Origin: Clostridiales bacterium Firm_10
GTDB taxonomy: Bacteria > Bacillota > Clostridia > Christensenellales > Aristaeellaceae
Reading direction: 5' to 3'
Length of the DNA stretch: 35,677 nucleotides
Assembly (NCBI GenBank): GCA_001603025.1
Contig: LVAP01000005.1
Location: forward strand, 1-35,677
Shown here: piece by piece, positions 25,561 to 32,324 of the stretch
Layout of the letters: every line of letters starts with the position of its first letter
Numbering within the stretch: the first letter of the stretch is position 1
Made by a program: the position numbers and the translations under genes
The notes under the pieces: model-generated
Databases searched by the model: none
Told to the model about the DNA's origin: nothing
Seen by the model: the letters and a program-made list of their open reading frames with translations, nothing else

Positions 25561-27435
25561 TTATTTATCGGTGCAGAAGATGGTGAGCAGCTTGTTGCTG
25601 CGCGTCAGGAAGGCCACCATGCGCTCGGGCGCGAGCATCTGGCGGGACATCTCGGCCAGGTCCAGCACCTGACTGCACACCATTTCGGTCATGTCGCTCT
25701 CGGCGTCGGCCGTTTTCAGATACTCGATGAGGGGATGCGCCGCGTTGAGCACCAGTGCGCGCTTCTCCGGCAGGCCCATGCCGTTGCCCCACTGCTTTGC
25801 CATCTCGGTGAAGCGGCGGCTCTGTTCCTCAACGGTGATCATGGCAGGCATCTCGCTGGACTTGAATTTCTCCAGCTTCACCTCGAGCTCCGGCTGGTTG
25901 AGGGCCTTGCGGAATTTCTCCTCCAGCGCCTTGCGGGTGTCCTCGTCGCTGTCGCCCTGTTCGGTAAGCCCCTCCATACTGGCGTCGACCCGGCGGAAAG
26001 TCAGTCCATCCTTGCCGCTGTATTCCATGAAGGAGATGAAGTTGTTGTCGATCAGCGTATCCAGCACCACCACGTCGGTGTCCTGGTCGCGGTAGAGCTG
26101 GATCATCTGCGCCTGGCGCTGGGGATCGCTGGCGTAGAACACGGTTTTTTTGTCGTCCTTGAAGTTGCGGTCGCCGTATTCCTTCACGGTGAGGTATTCG
26201 CCCGTGGTGGTCTTGAACAGGATGGCGTCCTTCACGCGGTCGTAGAACTTCTCATCGCGGATGCAGCCGTACTTCACGAAGGGATGGATGTCGTCCCAGT
26301 ATTTCTGGTAATCCTCGCGCTTGGTATTGAATTCGCCGGTCAGCCGGTCGGCGACCTTGCGGGTGATGTAGGCAGAGAGCTTCTTCACATAGCCGTCGTT
26401 CTGCAGGAACGAACGGGACACGTTCAGCGGCAGGTCCGGGCAGTCGATCGCGCCTTTCAGCAGCAGCAGAAACTCGGGAATGATTTCCTTGATGTTGTCG
26501 GCCACGAACACCTGGTTGCTGAACAGCTTCACCCGGCCTTCGCTGGCGGTGAATTCATTGCGGATTTTGGGGAAGTAGAGGATGCCCTTCAGGTTGAAAG
26601 GATACTCGGCGTTCAGGTGGATCCAGAACAGCGGTTCTTCATAATCGTGGAACACCTTGCGGTAGAATTCACGGTACTCCTCATCCGTGCAGTCGGAGGG
26701 GCGCTTGAGCCACAGCGGCGTGGTCTCGTTGATCTGTTCCGGCTCGGCAGGTTTTTCCTCGGGCTTGTCCTCCTTGGCCTCGCCTTCCTCTTCCTTCGGC
26801 GGTTCAGGCTTTTTCACCTCACTGAGGTATACGGGCACGGGCATGAAGGCGCAGTATTTCTCCAGCACGCCGCGCACGGTATACTTGTCCAGGAATTCCT
26901 TTTCGTCCTCATTGAGGTACAGCGTGATGCAGGTGCCGCGCTCGGCTCTGTCGGAGGGCTCCATGTCGTAGGTCATGCCGTCCTCGCTGGTCCAGCGCAC
27001 GGCCTGCGCGCCGGCCTGCCAGCTGAGCGAGTCGATGACTACTTTAGAGGACACCATGAAGGCGGAATAGAAGCCCAGGCCGAAATGGCCGATGATGCCG
27101 CCGTTTTCGCCCTCTTCGGGTTTGTACTGCTTCAGAAACTCCTCCGCGCCGGAGAAGGCCACCTGGCAGATGTACTTCTCGACCTCCTCGCCGGTCATGC
27201 CTATGCCGTTGTCGACGATCTGCAGGGTGCCGGCCTCCTTGTCCACGATCACGTCCACCCGATAATCCTCTTCGGCGGGGGCGTCGCCCTTGAGCGCGAT
27301 CAGCTTGTATTTCGCGATGGCGTCGCATCCGTTGGACACCAGCTCGCGCAGGAAGATGTCTTTATCGGAGTAAAGCCACTTCTTGATGACGGGCATTATA
27401 TTCTGGGCGTTGATTGAAATCGTGCCTTTTTCCAT
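25561..27435 (-). CDS. htpG: Molecular chaperone HtpG (Hsp90)
   Basis: A 624-residue Hsp90. The N-terminal ATPase domain shows ELVSNGCDAIAKYK, VDNGIGM and GHFGLGFYSAF, which form the nucleotide pocket and lid. The middle domain carries SRSFLQNDGYVKKL with the catalytic-loop Arg. The C-terminal dimerisation domain runs to the end. A charged Pro/Glu-rich linker (about 215-240) separates the first two domains and is slightly longer than in many bacteria. AGGAGG lies 9 bases before the ATG. A consensus promoter precedes it, and a CIRCE operator lies further upstream, implying HrcA control under heat stress. Confidence 0.97.
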   Translation of the reverse strand: MEKGTISINAQNIMPVIKKWLYSDKDIFLRELVSNGCDAIAKYKLIALKGDAPAEEDYRVDVIVDKEAGTLQIVDNGIGMTGEEVEKYICQVAFSGAEEFLKQYKPEEGENGGIIGHFGLGFYSAFMVSSKVVIDSLSWQAGAQAVRWTSEDGMTYDMEPSDRAERGTCITLYLNEDEKEFLDKYTVRGVLEKYCAFMPVPVYLSEVKKPEPPKEEEGEAKEDKPEEKPAEPEQINETTPLWLKRPSDCTDEEYREFYRKVFHDYEEPLFWIHLNAEYPFNLKGILYFPKIRNEFTASEGRVKLFSNQVFVADNIKEIIPEFLLLLKGAIDCPDLPLNVSRSFLQNDGYVKKLSAYITRKVADRLTGEFNTKREDYQKYWDDIHPFVKYGCIRDEKFYDRVKDAILFKTTTGEYLTVKEYGDRNFKDDKKTVFYASDPQRQAQMIQLYRDQDTDVVVLDTLIDNNFISFMEYSGKDGLTFRRVDASMEGLTEQGDSDEDTRKALEEKFRKALNQPELEVKLEKFKSSEMPAMITVEEQSRRFTEMAKQWGNGMGLPEKRALVLNAAHPLIEYLKTADAESDMTEMVCSQVLDLAEMSRQMLAPERMVAFLTRSNKLLTIFCTDK

Positions 27436-27468
27436 AAATCAATTACCTCCTGATTGGAAACTGCCTCC

Positions 27469-27497
27469 ATTTTATCCCTTTCCGGAGCGGTTGTCAA
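27469..27497 (-). promoter_or_regulatory. Consensus sigma-A promoter of htpG
   Basis: On the minus strand a perfect TTGACA (27497-27492), a 17-base spacer and TAAAAT (27474-27469), about 33 bases before the htpG start codon. The leader is short. Confidence 0.85.
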
Positions 27498-27504
27498 TAG
27501 AAAA

Positions 27505-27531
27505 TTAGCACTCAACTAAAACGAGTGCTAA
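27505..27531. promoter_or_regulatory. CIRCE operator (HrcA binding site)
   Basis: A perfect CIRCE element: TTAGCACTC, nine bases, GAGTGCTAA. HrcA represses heat-shock genes through this inverted repeat. Here it lies seven bases upstream of the htpG -35 box, roughly 43 to 69 bases before the inferred transcription start, instead of overlapping the start or leader as is common for groE and dnaK. Confidence 0.95.
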
Positions 27532-27568
27532 CAATTTCGAGAAAGTTCTCAATTCTGTCATGATTTGC

Positions 27569-27597
27569 AAAAATGAAAAGGCCGCCCTCAGGCGGCC
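27569..27597 (-). terminator. Terminator of the ireB-ruvX operon
   Basis: On the minus strand GGCCGCC-TGAG-GGCGGCC (27597-27580) is followed by TTTTCATTTTTG. It lies 15 bases after the stop codon of the RuvX-DUF1292 gene. Confidence 0.9.
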
Positions 27598-27612
27598 TCA
27601 TGAATGCGCGTC

Positions 27613-28386
27613 TTATTCTTCGTCGCTTTCCACGATTTCCAGGTACTTCTCGAACACCTTCTGCACCAGATCGTCGTCTTCGATGCTCACGTAGATCTCG
27701 TCGCCGTTCTCGTCGTTGTCGATCCTGAGCACCAGTACTTCATCCTCTTCCATGTCCTCGGTGGGCTCGACGGGCGCCAGCAGGATGTAGTCCTCGCCCT
27801 CATACTGCACCGTCATGATATGTTCGAAGCGGATGGGATTGTCGTTCTCATCGACCAGCTCGATGATGTTGTCCATTTCCATGCTGTTGTTCTCGTTGTT
27901 GTCCATATGCTTTCTTCCTTTCCAGACAGGCACGTCAGTTACGCGCACCGCCGTGGGATTTGTTTCGTCGATCCAGCCGCCCGCGTCGAGGAAGGACTGG
28001 AGTATGCAGACGGCGGCCAGCTGATCCACCACCTGCCTGCGCTTCTGCCGGTTCACGCCGCCCTCTATGAGCGTGCGCTGGGCGATGTTGGTGGTCATCC
28101 GTTCATCCTGAAAGCGCACCTGCCAGCCGCGCGCCTTCAACAGCTCCGAGAAGGCGAGGATTTTCTCCGCCTGGGGGCCGATGGTTCCGTTCAGCGAGCG
28201 GGGCAGGCCCACCAGCAGGCGGTCTGTGCCATACCGGTTGAGAAGCTCCGCGACGCGCTCCACGTCGCGGCTCCAGCCGCTGGCCTGGATGGTCTCCACA
28301 GCCTGCGCCGTAATGCCCAGGGGATCAGACACGGCCACGCCGATGCGCCGCTCGCCCACGTCAAGCGCCAGCACGCGCGGCGCCAT
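27613..28386 (-). CDS. ruvX: RuvX (YqgF) Holliday-junction resolvase-like domain fused in frame to DUF1292
   Basis: One open frame of 257 codons. Residues 1 to about 140 are RuvX/YqgF, an RNase H-fold nuclease linked to 16S rRNA 5' end maturation. ALDVGERRIGVAVSD holds the first acidic ligand (Asp9), and LVGLPRSLNGT and FQDERMTT follow as usual. Residues 161-257 are a complete DUF1292 (YrzB) protein, normally a separate gene directly downstream. The join is a linker of about 20 residues (NPTAVRVTDVPVWKGRKH). At 27906 an in-frame ATG begins the DUF1292 part and has AAAGGAAG about 8 bases upstream, so a separate DUF1292 could also be made. A single-base sequencing error removing the ruvX stop is an alternative. 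The start lies 2 bases after the ireB stop. Confidence 0.88.
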   Translation of the reverse strand: MAPRVLALDVGERRIGVAVSDPLGITAQAVETIQASGWSRDVERVAELLNRYGTDRLLVGLPRSLNGTIGPQAEKILAFSELLKARGWQVRFQDERMTTNIAQRTLIEGGVNRQKRRQVVDQLAAVCILQSFLDAGGWIDETNPTAVRVTDVPVWKGRKHMDNNENNSMEMDNIIELVDENDNPIRFEHIMTVQYEGEDYILLAPVEPTEDMEEDEVLVLRIDNDENGDEIYVSIEDDDLVQKVFEKYLEIVESDEE

Positions 28387-28388
28387 AA

Positions 28389-28658
28389 TCAGTCGCGCTC
28401 GAGCTTGTGGGCAACGTAGTGGCTCACAAGCTCCTCGAGGATTTCATCACGTTCCAGCCGCCGGATCAGCGAACGCGCCTGGTTGTAGCTGGTGATGTAG
28501 GTCGGATCCCCGGAGAGAAGATAGCCCACAAGCTGCGTGATCGGATCATAACCCTTGGCCTTGAGCGCCTGATACACCTCGCGAATGATGCTTTCGGGCG
28601 AATTCAGGTCGGTCGAGGGCGAATTATACAGTTTTGTGTCGCCCAGTCTGCTGCTCAT
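28389..28658 (-). CDS. ireB: IreB family regulatory phosphoprotein (UPF0297)
   Basis: An 89-residue protein matching IreB/Yrz[21 protein letters not shown], then [18 protein letters not shown] and [14 protein letters not shown]. In Enterococcus IreB is phosphorylated on N-terminal threonines by the Ser/Thr kinase IreK and tunes cephalosporin resistance. A Thr at residue 8 (GDTKLYN) is available here. The ATG at 28658 has AGAGG about 9 bases upstream; a longer frame to 28757 would overlap the promoter. It is the first gene of the operon with ruvX. The gene order ireB-ruvX-DUF1292 is the standard Bacillota one, but alaS, usually just upstream, is absent. Confidence 0.95.
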   Translation of the reverse strand: MSSRLGDTKLYNSPSTDLNSPESIIREVYQALKAKGYDPITQLVGYLLSGDPTYITSYNQARSLIRRLERDEILEELVSHYVAHKLERD

Positions 28659-28694
28659 AGGACACCGCCTCTCTGGAAAATCTCTTGCGACTAT

Positions 28695-28723
28695 ATTATA
28701 CACCGGTTTGGATAAAATTTCAA
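28695..28723 (-). promoter_or_regulatory. Sigma-A type promoter of ireB
   Basis: On the minus strand TTGAAA (28723-28718), 17 bases and a perfect TATAAT (28700-28695). The -35 overlaps the stop codon of the upstream permease gene, so ireB has its own promoter. Confidence 0.8.
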
Positions 28724-29742
28724 ACATTTTTGCATGGAACGGGCCAATTTCTTGCAATTGCCCGGATGATGAGCAGAACCGGCACGGAAAACAGCATGCC
28801 CCCGATGCCGGAGAGGCTGCCGCCCACCGTGATGGCCACCAGAACCAACGCCGGATGCAGCCCCGTGACGGCGCCCATCACGCGCGGGCTGATCAGCATG
28901 TTGTCGATCTGCTGCACCAGCAGCAGCGAAACGGCCGTGAGGAGCGCCCGGTTCAGGCCGCCCGTGAGCGCCATGAGCATCGCCGGCAGGCCGCCGAGCA
29001 GCGGCCCGAAGTAGGGAATCAGGTTGAACAGCCCTACAATCAGCCCCAGTGCCAGCCAGGCCCGCACGCCGCACAGCAGCAGGAAAAACGCCGCGAGCGC
29101 GGCCACGATCATTGAAATCAGCAGTTGGCAGCGCAGGTAAGCGCCGATCTCCTGGCGGATCGCCGCCGCCGTTCTCAGTACGACGCGGCGGCGCGCCGAG
29201 GGCACCAGCAATTCCAGACGCAGGCACAGCGTTTCCCGGTCGCGGATAAAGTAGTATCCCAGGGTGATCATGACGGCGAACTCGGCAATCGCTCCCGCTG
29301 CGGAACGTCCGAGGGCGGCCGTTCCGTTCCAGAGGGGAATCGCGCCGGACAGGATATCCGGCCCGGGCAGTACGCCTTCGGGCAGCTGAATGCCGCGCTC
29401 GGCCAGGAATGCTTCCGCCCTGATGCGAAAATCATCCAAATTTTTTATTAGACGCGGCATGGCGGCAAAAAGTTCATTGAGCTGACCGATCAGGGGCGGA
29501 AGGAGCAGCGCCAGAAGCGCCGCCGCCGCACCCAGGGCGGCCAGAAAGCCGGCCAGCACGGCGCCGTTCCGGTTCAGGCCTGTTTTCCGGCTGAAGAAGC
29601 CGCATGCGGGCTGAAGCAGGAATGCCGCCAATACGCCGCCCAACGCCAGCTTTGCGGCCAGCAGGCACTGCGCCCGCCAGCGCAGGAACACGAGCAGGCT
29701 CAGCACGAGCGCGGCGATCAGCCGTTTTTTGGAGCTTGTCAT
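28720..29742 (-). CDS. AI-2E family transporter (YrrI/TqsA-like permease)
   Basis: A 340-residue membrane protein of the AI-2E transporter family (PF01594). Two or three N-terminal membrane segments are followed by a soluble stretch (about 95-150) and a C-terminal cluster. That cluster carries the family motifs [18 protein letters not shown] and [14 protein letters not shown]. Proposed functions include export of autoinducer-2 or ion antiport, and nothing here distinguishes them. The ATG at 29742 is the likely start, although no clear ribosome binding site is visible and GTG at 29754 is possible. In B. subtilis the homologue yrrI lies next to alaS, yrzL and yrrK, so the neighbourhood is conserved except for the missing alaS. 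Confidence 0.88.
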   Translation of the reverse strand: MTSSKKRLIAALVLSLLVFLRWRAQCLLAAKLALGGVLAAFLLQPACGFFSRKTGLNRNGAVLAGFLAALGAAAALLALLLPPLIGQLNELFAAMPRLIKNLDDFRIRAEAFLAERGIQLPEGVLPGPDILSGAIPLWNGTAALGRSAAGAIAEFAVMITLGYYFIRDRETLCLRLELLVPSARRRVVLRTAAAIRQEIGAYLRCQLLISMIVAALAAFFLLLCGVRAWLALGLIVGLFNLIPYFGPLLGGLPAMLMALTGGLNRALLTAVSLLLVQQIDNMLISPRVMGAVTGLHPALVLVAITVGGSLSGIGGMLFSVPVLLIIRAIARNWPVPCKNV

Positions 29743-29758
29743 TTTCAGTGTCACGCGC

Positions 29759-29796
29759 AAAAGACCCCGCGCGCCCTGGCGCGGAGCCTCTGGGTC
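29759..29796 (-). terminator. Terminator-like hairpin after the 54-aa gene
   Basis: On the minus strand GACCC pairs with GGGTC around an inner CGCGCC/GGCGCG stem, and the structure is followed by TTTTGCG. It overlaps the stop codon of the 54-aa gene and lies just before the permease start. It could end the PRC-barrel transcript or attenuate entry into the permease gene. Confidence 0.6.
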
Positions 29797-29959
29797 AGCC
29801 CATCAGGCTGCTGACCTCGTCGGCCGTCTTGCGGCCGGCGTCCCGGACAAGCTTTTTCACTCTGCGCTGTGTGCTGCGGCCTGCCAGGCCGAATGCGGCG
29901 GCGGCTCCGGCGCCTATTGCCATGCCCAGTGCAATGGCGGCCATGCTGCTTGCTTTCAT
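29795..29959 (-). CDS. Small 54-aa protein with one hydrophobic segment
   Basis: A 54-residue reading frame, ATG at 29959 to TGA at 29795. The N-terminal half is a hydrophobic Ala/Gly-rich helix (MAAIALGMAIGAGAAAAFGL) and the C-terminal half is basic to amphipathic (STQRRVKKLVRDAGRKTADE). This is the look of small YtxH-like membrane proteins, but it is too short to assign. Its ATG overlaps the stop of the PRC-barrel gene (ATGA), which strongly supports translation by coupling. A terminator-like hairpin follows directly. In B. subtilis small genes also occur beside the PRC-barrel gene yrrD. Confidence 0.7.
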   Translation of the reverse strand: MKASSMAAIALGMAIGAGAAAAFGLAGRSTQRRVKKLVRDAGRKTADEVSSLMG

Positions 29960-30399
29960 GGACGATCGTCTCCTTCCGATGTCTCTATGACCACGTCTCC
30001 GTCCTGCGTGACGGAAAAAGCGCCGATGCGCGTGCGCCCTCCGGTCAGATCGTCGAAGAATCCGCCGGACAATTCCAGCATGGGAATGGCGAGGGTCTCC
30101 TCGTCGATGAAGGCGTCTGTAATTGCGCCGAGCCGGCTCCCGTCCGGCGACAGGGCGCGTCGGGGCAGCGAGGATGCATGCGGCATGCTCCGCTTTCCGG
30201 CTCCGCGCACCAGAACCGCCACGTCGCCGATGAGCTCCAGATCACTCCGCCCGATGAACCTCGTTCCTGCCAGCCCGCAGCTGAAGTAAACGCCCCTGAC
30301 GGCGTGCAGGTCGTCGTTCAACTCCACGGCGGACACCCGGCCCAGATCACGGCCTTCCATGATGACCGGCAGGCCGATCAGGCTTCGCGCGTTTTTCAT
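29956..30399 (-). CDS. PRC-barrel domain protein (YrrD-like)
   Basis: A 147-residue protein with two PRC-barrel-like halves. The first (about 1-75) reads MKNARSLIGLPVIMEGRDLG then RVSAVELNDDLHAVRGVYF. The second (about 85-147) contains GSRLGAITDAFIDEETLAIP and ends in a beta strand near VTQDGDVVIE. PRC barrels bind RNA, ribosomal proteins or membrane partners; the role of YrrD is not known. GGAAGGA lies 7 bases before the ATG at 30399. A longer frame reaching 30603 would overlap the divergent sigma-factor gene and is rejected. It is coupled to the 54-aa gene and lies upstream of the permease as in B. subtilis. Confidence 0.82.
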   Translation of the reverse strand: MKNARSLIGLPVIMEGRDLGRVSAVELNDDLHAVRGVYFSCGLAGTRFIGRSDLELIGDVAVLVRGAGKRSMPHASSLPRRALSPDGSRLGAITDAFIDEETLAIPMLELSGGFFDDLTGGRTRIGAFSVTQDGDVVIETSEGDDRP

Positions 30400-30501
30400 C
30401 AGATCGTCCTTCCTTCGGGCGCATTGCGCTTCGGCTTTCATAGTGTGAACACGGCGTTCCGAAACGATGAGCGGAAATTGATGTAAAAGTTTTTTTGATG
30501 C

Positions 30502-30529
30502 TGCACCGAAAAGCGCCGCTTCATACGTC
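30502..30529 (+). promoter_or_regulatory. Possible ECF-type autoregulated promoter
   Basis: TGCACC (30502-30507) followed 18 bases later by CGTC (30526-30529) and then ATATATGA resembles promoters read by ECF sigma factors (a TGxAAC-like -35 and a CGTC -10). It lies 36 bases before the ECF sigma gene. The -35 is imperfect. A sigma-A alternative, TATGAT at 30533-30538, lacks a matching -35. Confidence 0.4.
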
Positions 30530-30565
30530 ATATATGATGAGAGCACACGAAAAGGAGGCGCAGAG

Positions 30566-31048
30566 ATGACAGAAGGGGATTTCACGCGGCGCGTCATGGC
30601 CATGCGGAATCAGCTCTGGCACGTTGGCCGCGCCATGCTGTGGAACGACGAGGATGCCGCGGACGCCGTGCAGGAGGCTATGCTGCTGGCATGGAAGCAG
30701 CGGCGCACGCTGCGGGATGAAGGCAAGTTTGAAGCCTGGTTCATGCGGCTGTTCATCAACCGCTGCCGCGACATGCAGCGCGGTCAGATCAGGCGGCGCG
30801 AAGCCCTGAGGCGGGCCGCGGAGCAGGCGGACGCGGCGTTGCCGGACGCAGGTGAGGCGCTCATGGCGCTGGATGAGCTGCCGGATGCGCTGCGCCTGCC
30901 GGCGGTTCTGTTTTACGTTGAAGGCTACTCACAGAACGAGGTGGCACGCATGCTGGGCGTTACGCAGGAGCGGGTGAACACGCGATTGCGCCAGGCCCGA
31001 AAGCGCATGAAGCGCGCGCTGACGGAAGGAGGCTGTGACCATGAGTGA
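30566..31048 (+). CDS. ECF-type sigma-70 family factor
   Basis: A 160-residue two-domain sigma factor. Region 2 spans about residues 10-75, with WNDEDAADAVQEAMLLAWK for core binding and -10 recognition, then FEAWFMRLFINRCRDMQR. Region 4 spans about residues 98-155, with the helix-turn-helix GYSQNEVARMLGVTQERVNT. AAGGAGG lies before the ATG at 30566. It overlaps the next gene by eight bases, and that gene encodes a one-pass membrane protein, the usual arrangement of an ECF factor and its anti-sigma partner. The signal sensed is unknown. Confidence 0.93.
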   Translation: MTEGDFTRRVMAMRNQLWHVGRAMLWNDEDAADAVQEAMLLAWKQRRTLRDEGKFEAWFMRLFINRCRDMQRGQIRRREALRRAAEQADAALPDAGEALMALDELPDALRLPAVLFYVEGYSQNEVARMLGVTQERVNTRLRQARKRMKRALTEGGCDHE

Positions 31049-32255
31049 CTGGAAGGATATGCTGGCCATGCCGGATGCGCCGGGCAGCTTTGCCGAAGCC
31101 ATCCGGGCAGGCGGCGCGCAGATCCGCCGTTATGAGCTGAAACGCAGGCGGATCACACGCGCGTTTTCCGTCGCCGCGGCGGCGCTGCTGCTGGTCGCGG
31201 CGGGTGTTTTCGCCGCGTTGCGGGACCGGCAGCCGCACCAGGACAGCGTGTACCTCGCGCCTGACGCCACGGGAACGCCTGCGCCCGGCCGGGAGACGGC
31301 AAAGCCCTCCGCCGCGCCGGCGGCCACGCCCACTGCCGCCCCCACCGCCACCCCTGAACCCGGCGCGCTGCTCTACGGCGGTGAAGGCTATAAGCTTTCA
31401 GAGGCCTGCGCGGCCGGCCTGCCCGAAACGCCGTCAATCCGCTTCCCCCTGTACAGGCAGGAGAAGGATGAACTGGATGCGGACACCGTGGCCGGCTGGC
31501 TGTGGGGCGATGATTACAGGAAGGAAGAGTATGACAGCAGCGTGGTGTACATCCATGAGGCGGCGAAGAAGGTCCAGGGCGATTTCAAGGCCAAGGCCTA
31601 CGTCACCGAGGGCGACTACGGCTTTTTCTGGGCGCCGGACGATCCATCAAAGCTGTACGCTGGCAGCTTTGAGAGCCGCGAGGCGGCGCTGGAGTGGGCG
31701 GAAAAGTGGCTGCGGCAGTATATCCCGGCGGAGTACTTCGGGCATCCCTTCCACCCCGGCACGTATTATTTCGACGGCCGGCCGGTGAACACCGCTTACA
31801 GCTTTCATTGGGATACGCAGGTCGAGGGCGTTGCCGTGCGGGGCGGCGGCCTTCGCGGCGATATATGCACTTTCGGCCCCAGCTTTTTTATGCTGGATAT
31901 GAGCCGCTATGTTCCTGAGGAGGAAAGCGGCCCGGCGCCGATTTACCTCACGGCCGCCCAGGCTCTGGACGCGCTGAACTGGGCCGCGAGGCTGGACATG
32001 GCGCGGAGGGGGACAGTGGATCCGCAGATGTACGATTCCGCCTTCGGTACGTTTGAGGATACCGTTGAGACGATCCGCCCCGTCTTCGCTAATCATCTCT
32101 TTTACCGTGACGACGCCTACCGCCTGAGCTGGGAGATCACCGTGCGCAGCGCGGAGCGGGGCTCCGTTTCCACCTTCACCGTGGATGCCGAAACGGGCCG
32201 GCTGTGGAACGATCACGAAGGCGAGGTTCTCACGATCTACTCCCAGGATAAATAA
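31041..32255 (+). CDS. Putative membrane anti-sigma factor with large sensory domain
   Basis: A 404-residue protein. A cytoplasmic N-terminus (1-40) would hold the sigma factor, one membrane helix follows (about 42-60, AFSVAAAALLLVAAGVFAAL), and a Pro/Thr/Ala linker (about 74-107) leads outside. The large outer domain (about 110-404) is not recognised. It ends with SWEITVRSAERGSVSTFTVD followed by AETGRLW, similar to a PepSY-type strand-turn-strand. The ATG at 31041 has GGAAGGAGG 8 bases upstream, and its first codons overlap the sigma stop. The anti-sigma role is inferred from position and topology; no ZAS zinc motif is visible in the N-terminus. The linker resembles the stalk of the protein at the left edge. 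Confidence 0.7.
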   Translation: MSDWKDMLAMPDAPGSFAEAIRAGGAQIRRYELKRRRITRAFSVAAAALLLVAAGVFAALRDRQPHQDSVYLAPDATGTPAPGRETAKPSAAPAATPTAAPTATPEPGALLYGGEGYKLSEACAAGLPETPSIRFPLYRQEKDELDADTVAGWLWGDDYRKEEYDSSVVYIHEAAKKVQGDFKAKAYVTEGDYGFFWAPDDPSKLYAGSFESREAALEWAEKWLRQYIPAEYFGHPFHPGTYYFDGRPVNTAYSFHWDTQVEGVAVRGGGLRGDICTFGPSFFMLDMSRYVPEEESGPAPIYLTAAQALDALNWAARLDMARRGTVDPQMYDSAFGTFEDTVETIRPVFANHLFYRDDAYRLSWEITVRSAERGSVSTFTVDAETGRLWNDHEGEVLTIYSQDK

Positions 32256-32256
32256 C

Positions 32257-32285
32257 TTGCATTTTCTTCCGCGAGCGTATAAAAT
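32257..32285 (+). promoter_or_regulatory. Sigma-A type promoter of galE
   Basis: TTGCAT (32257-32262), 17 bases, TAAAAT (32280-32285); TATAAA at 32278 overlaps it. It starts directly after the stop of the anti-sigma gene and lies 40 bases before galE. Confidence 0.7.
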
Positions 32286-32302
32286 AGAACCACGGAAGAA
32301 AA
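32262..32302. promoter_or_regulatory. 10-bp inverted repeat spanning the galE promoter
   Basis: TTTTCTTCCG (32262-32271) and CGGAAGAAAA (32293-32302) are perfect inverted copies whose centres are 31 bases apart, about three helical turns. They flank the -10 box, with the left arm touching the -35. The layout fits an operator bound by a dimeric or tetrameric repressor. The regulator is unknown. Confidence 0.5.
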
Positions 32303-32324
32303 ATGAAAAGGGAGCGCGAAAACC

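Noticed and set aside
25441-27417. 658-codon plus-strand frame opposite htpG
   Set aside because: HtpG is unambiguous. The plus frame is a composition shadow.
30399-30603. Longer N-terminus for the PRC-barrel gene
   Set aside because: The extension would cross the divergent sigma-factor promoter and start, and a good ribosome binding site supports the ATG at 30399.
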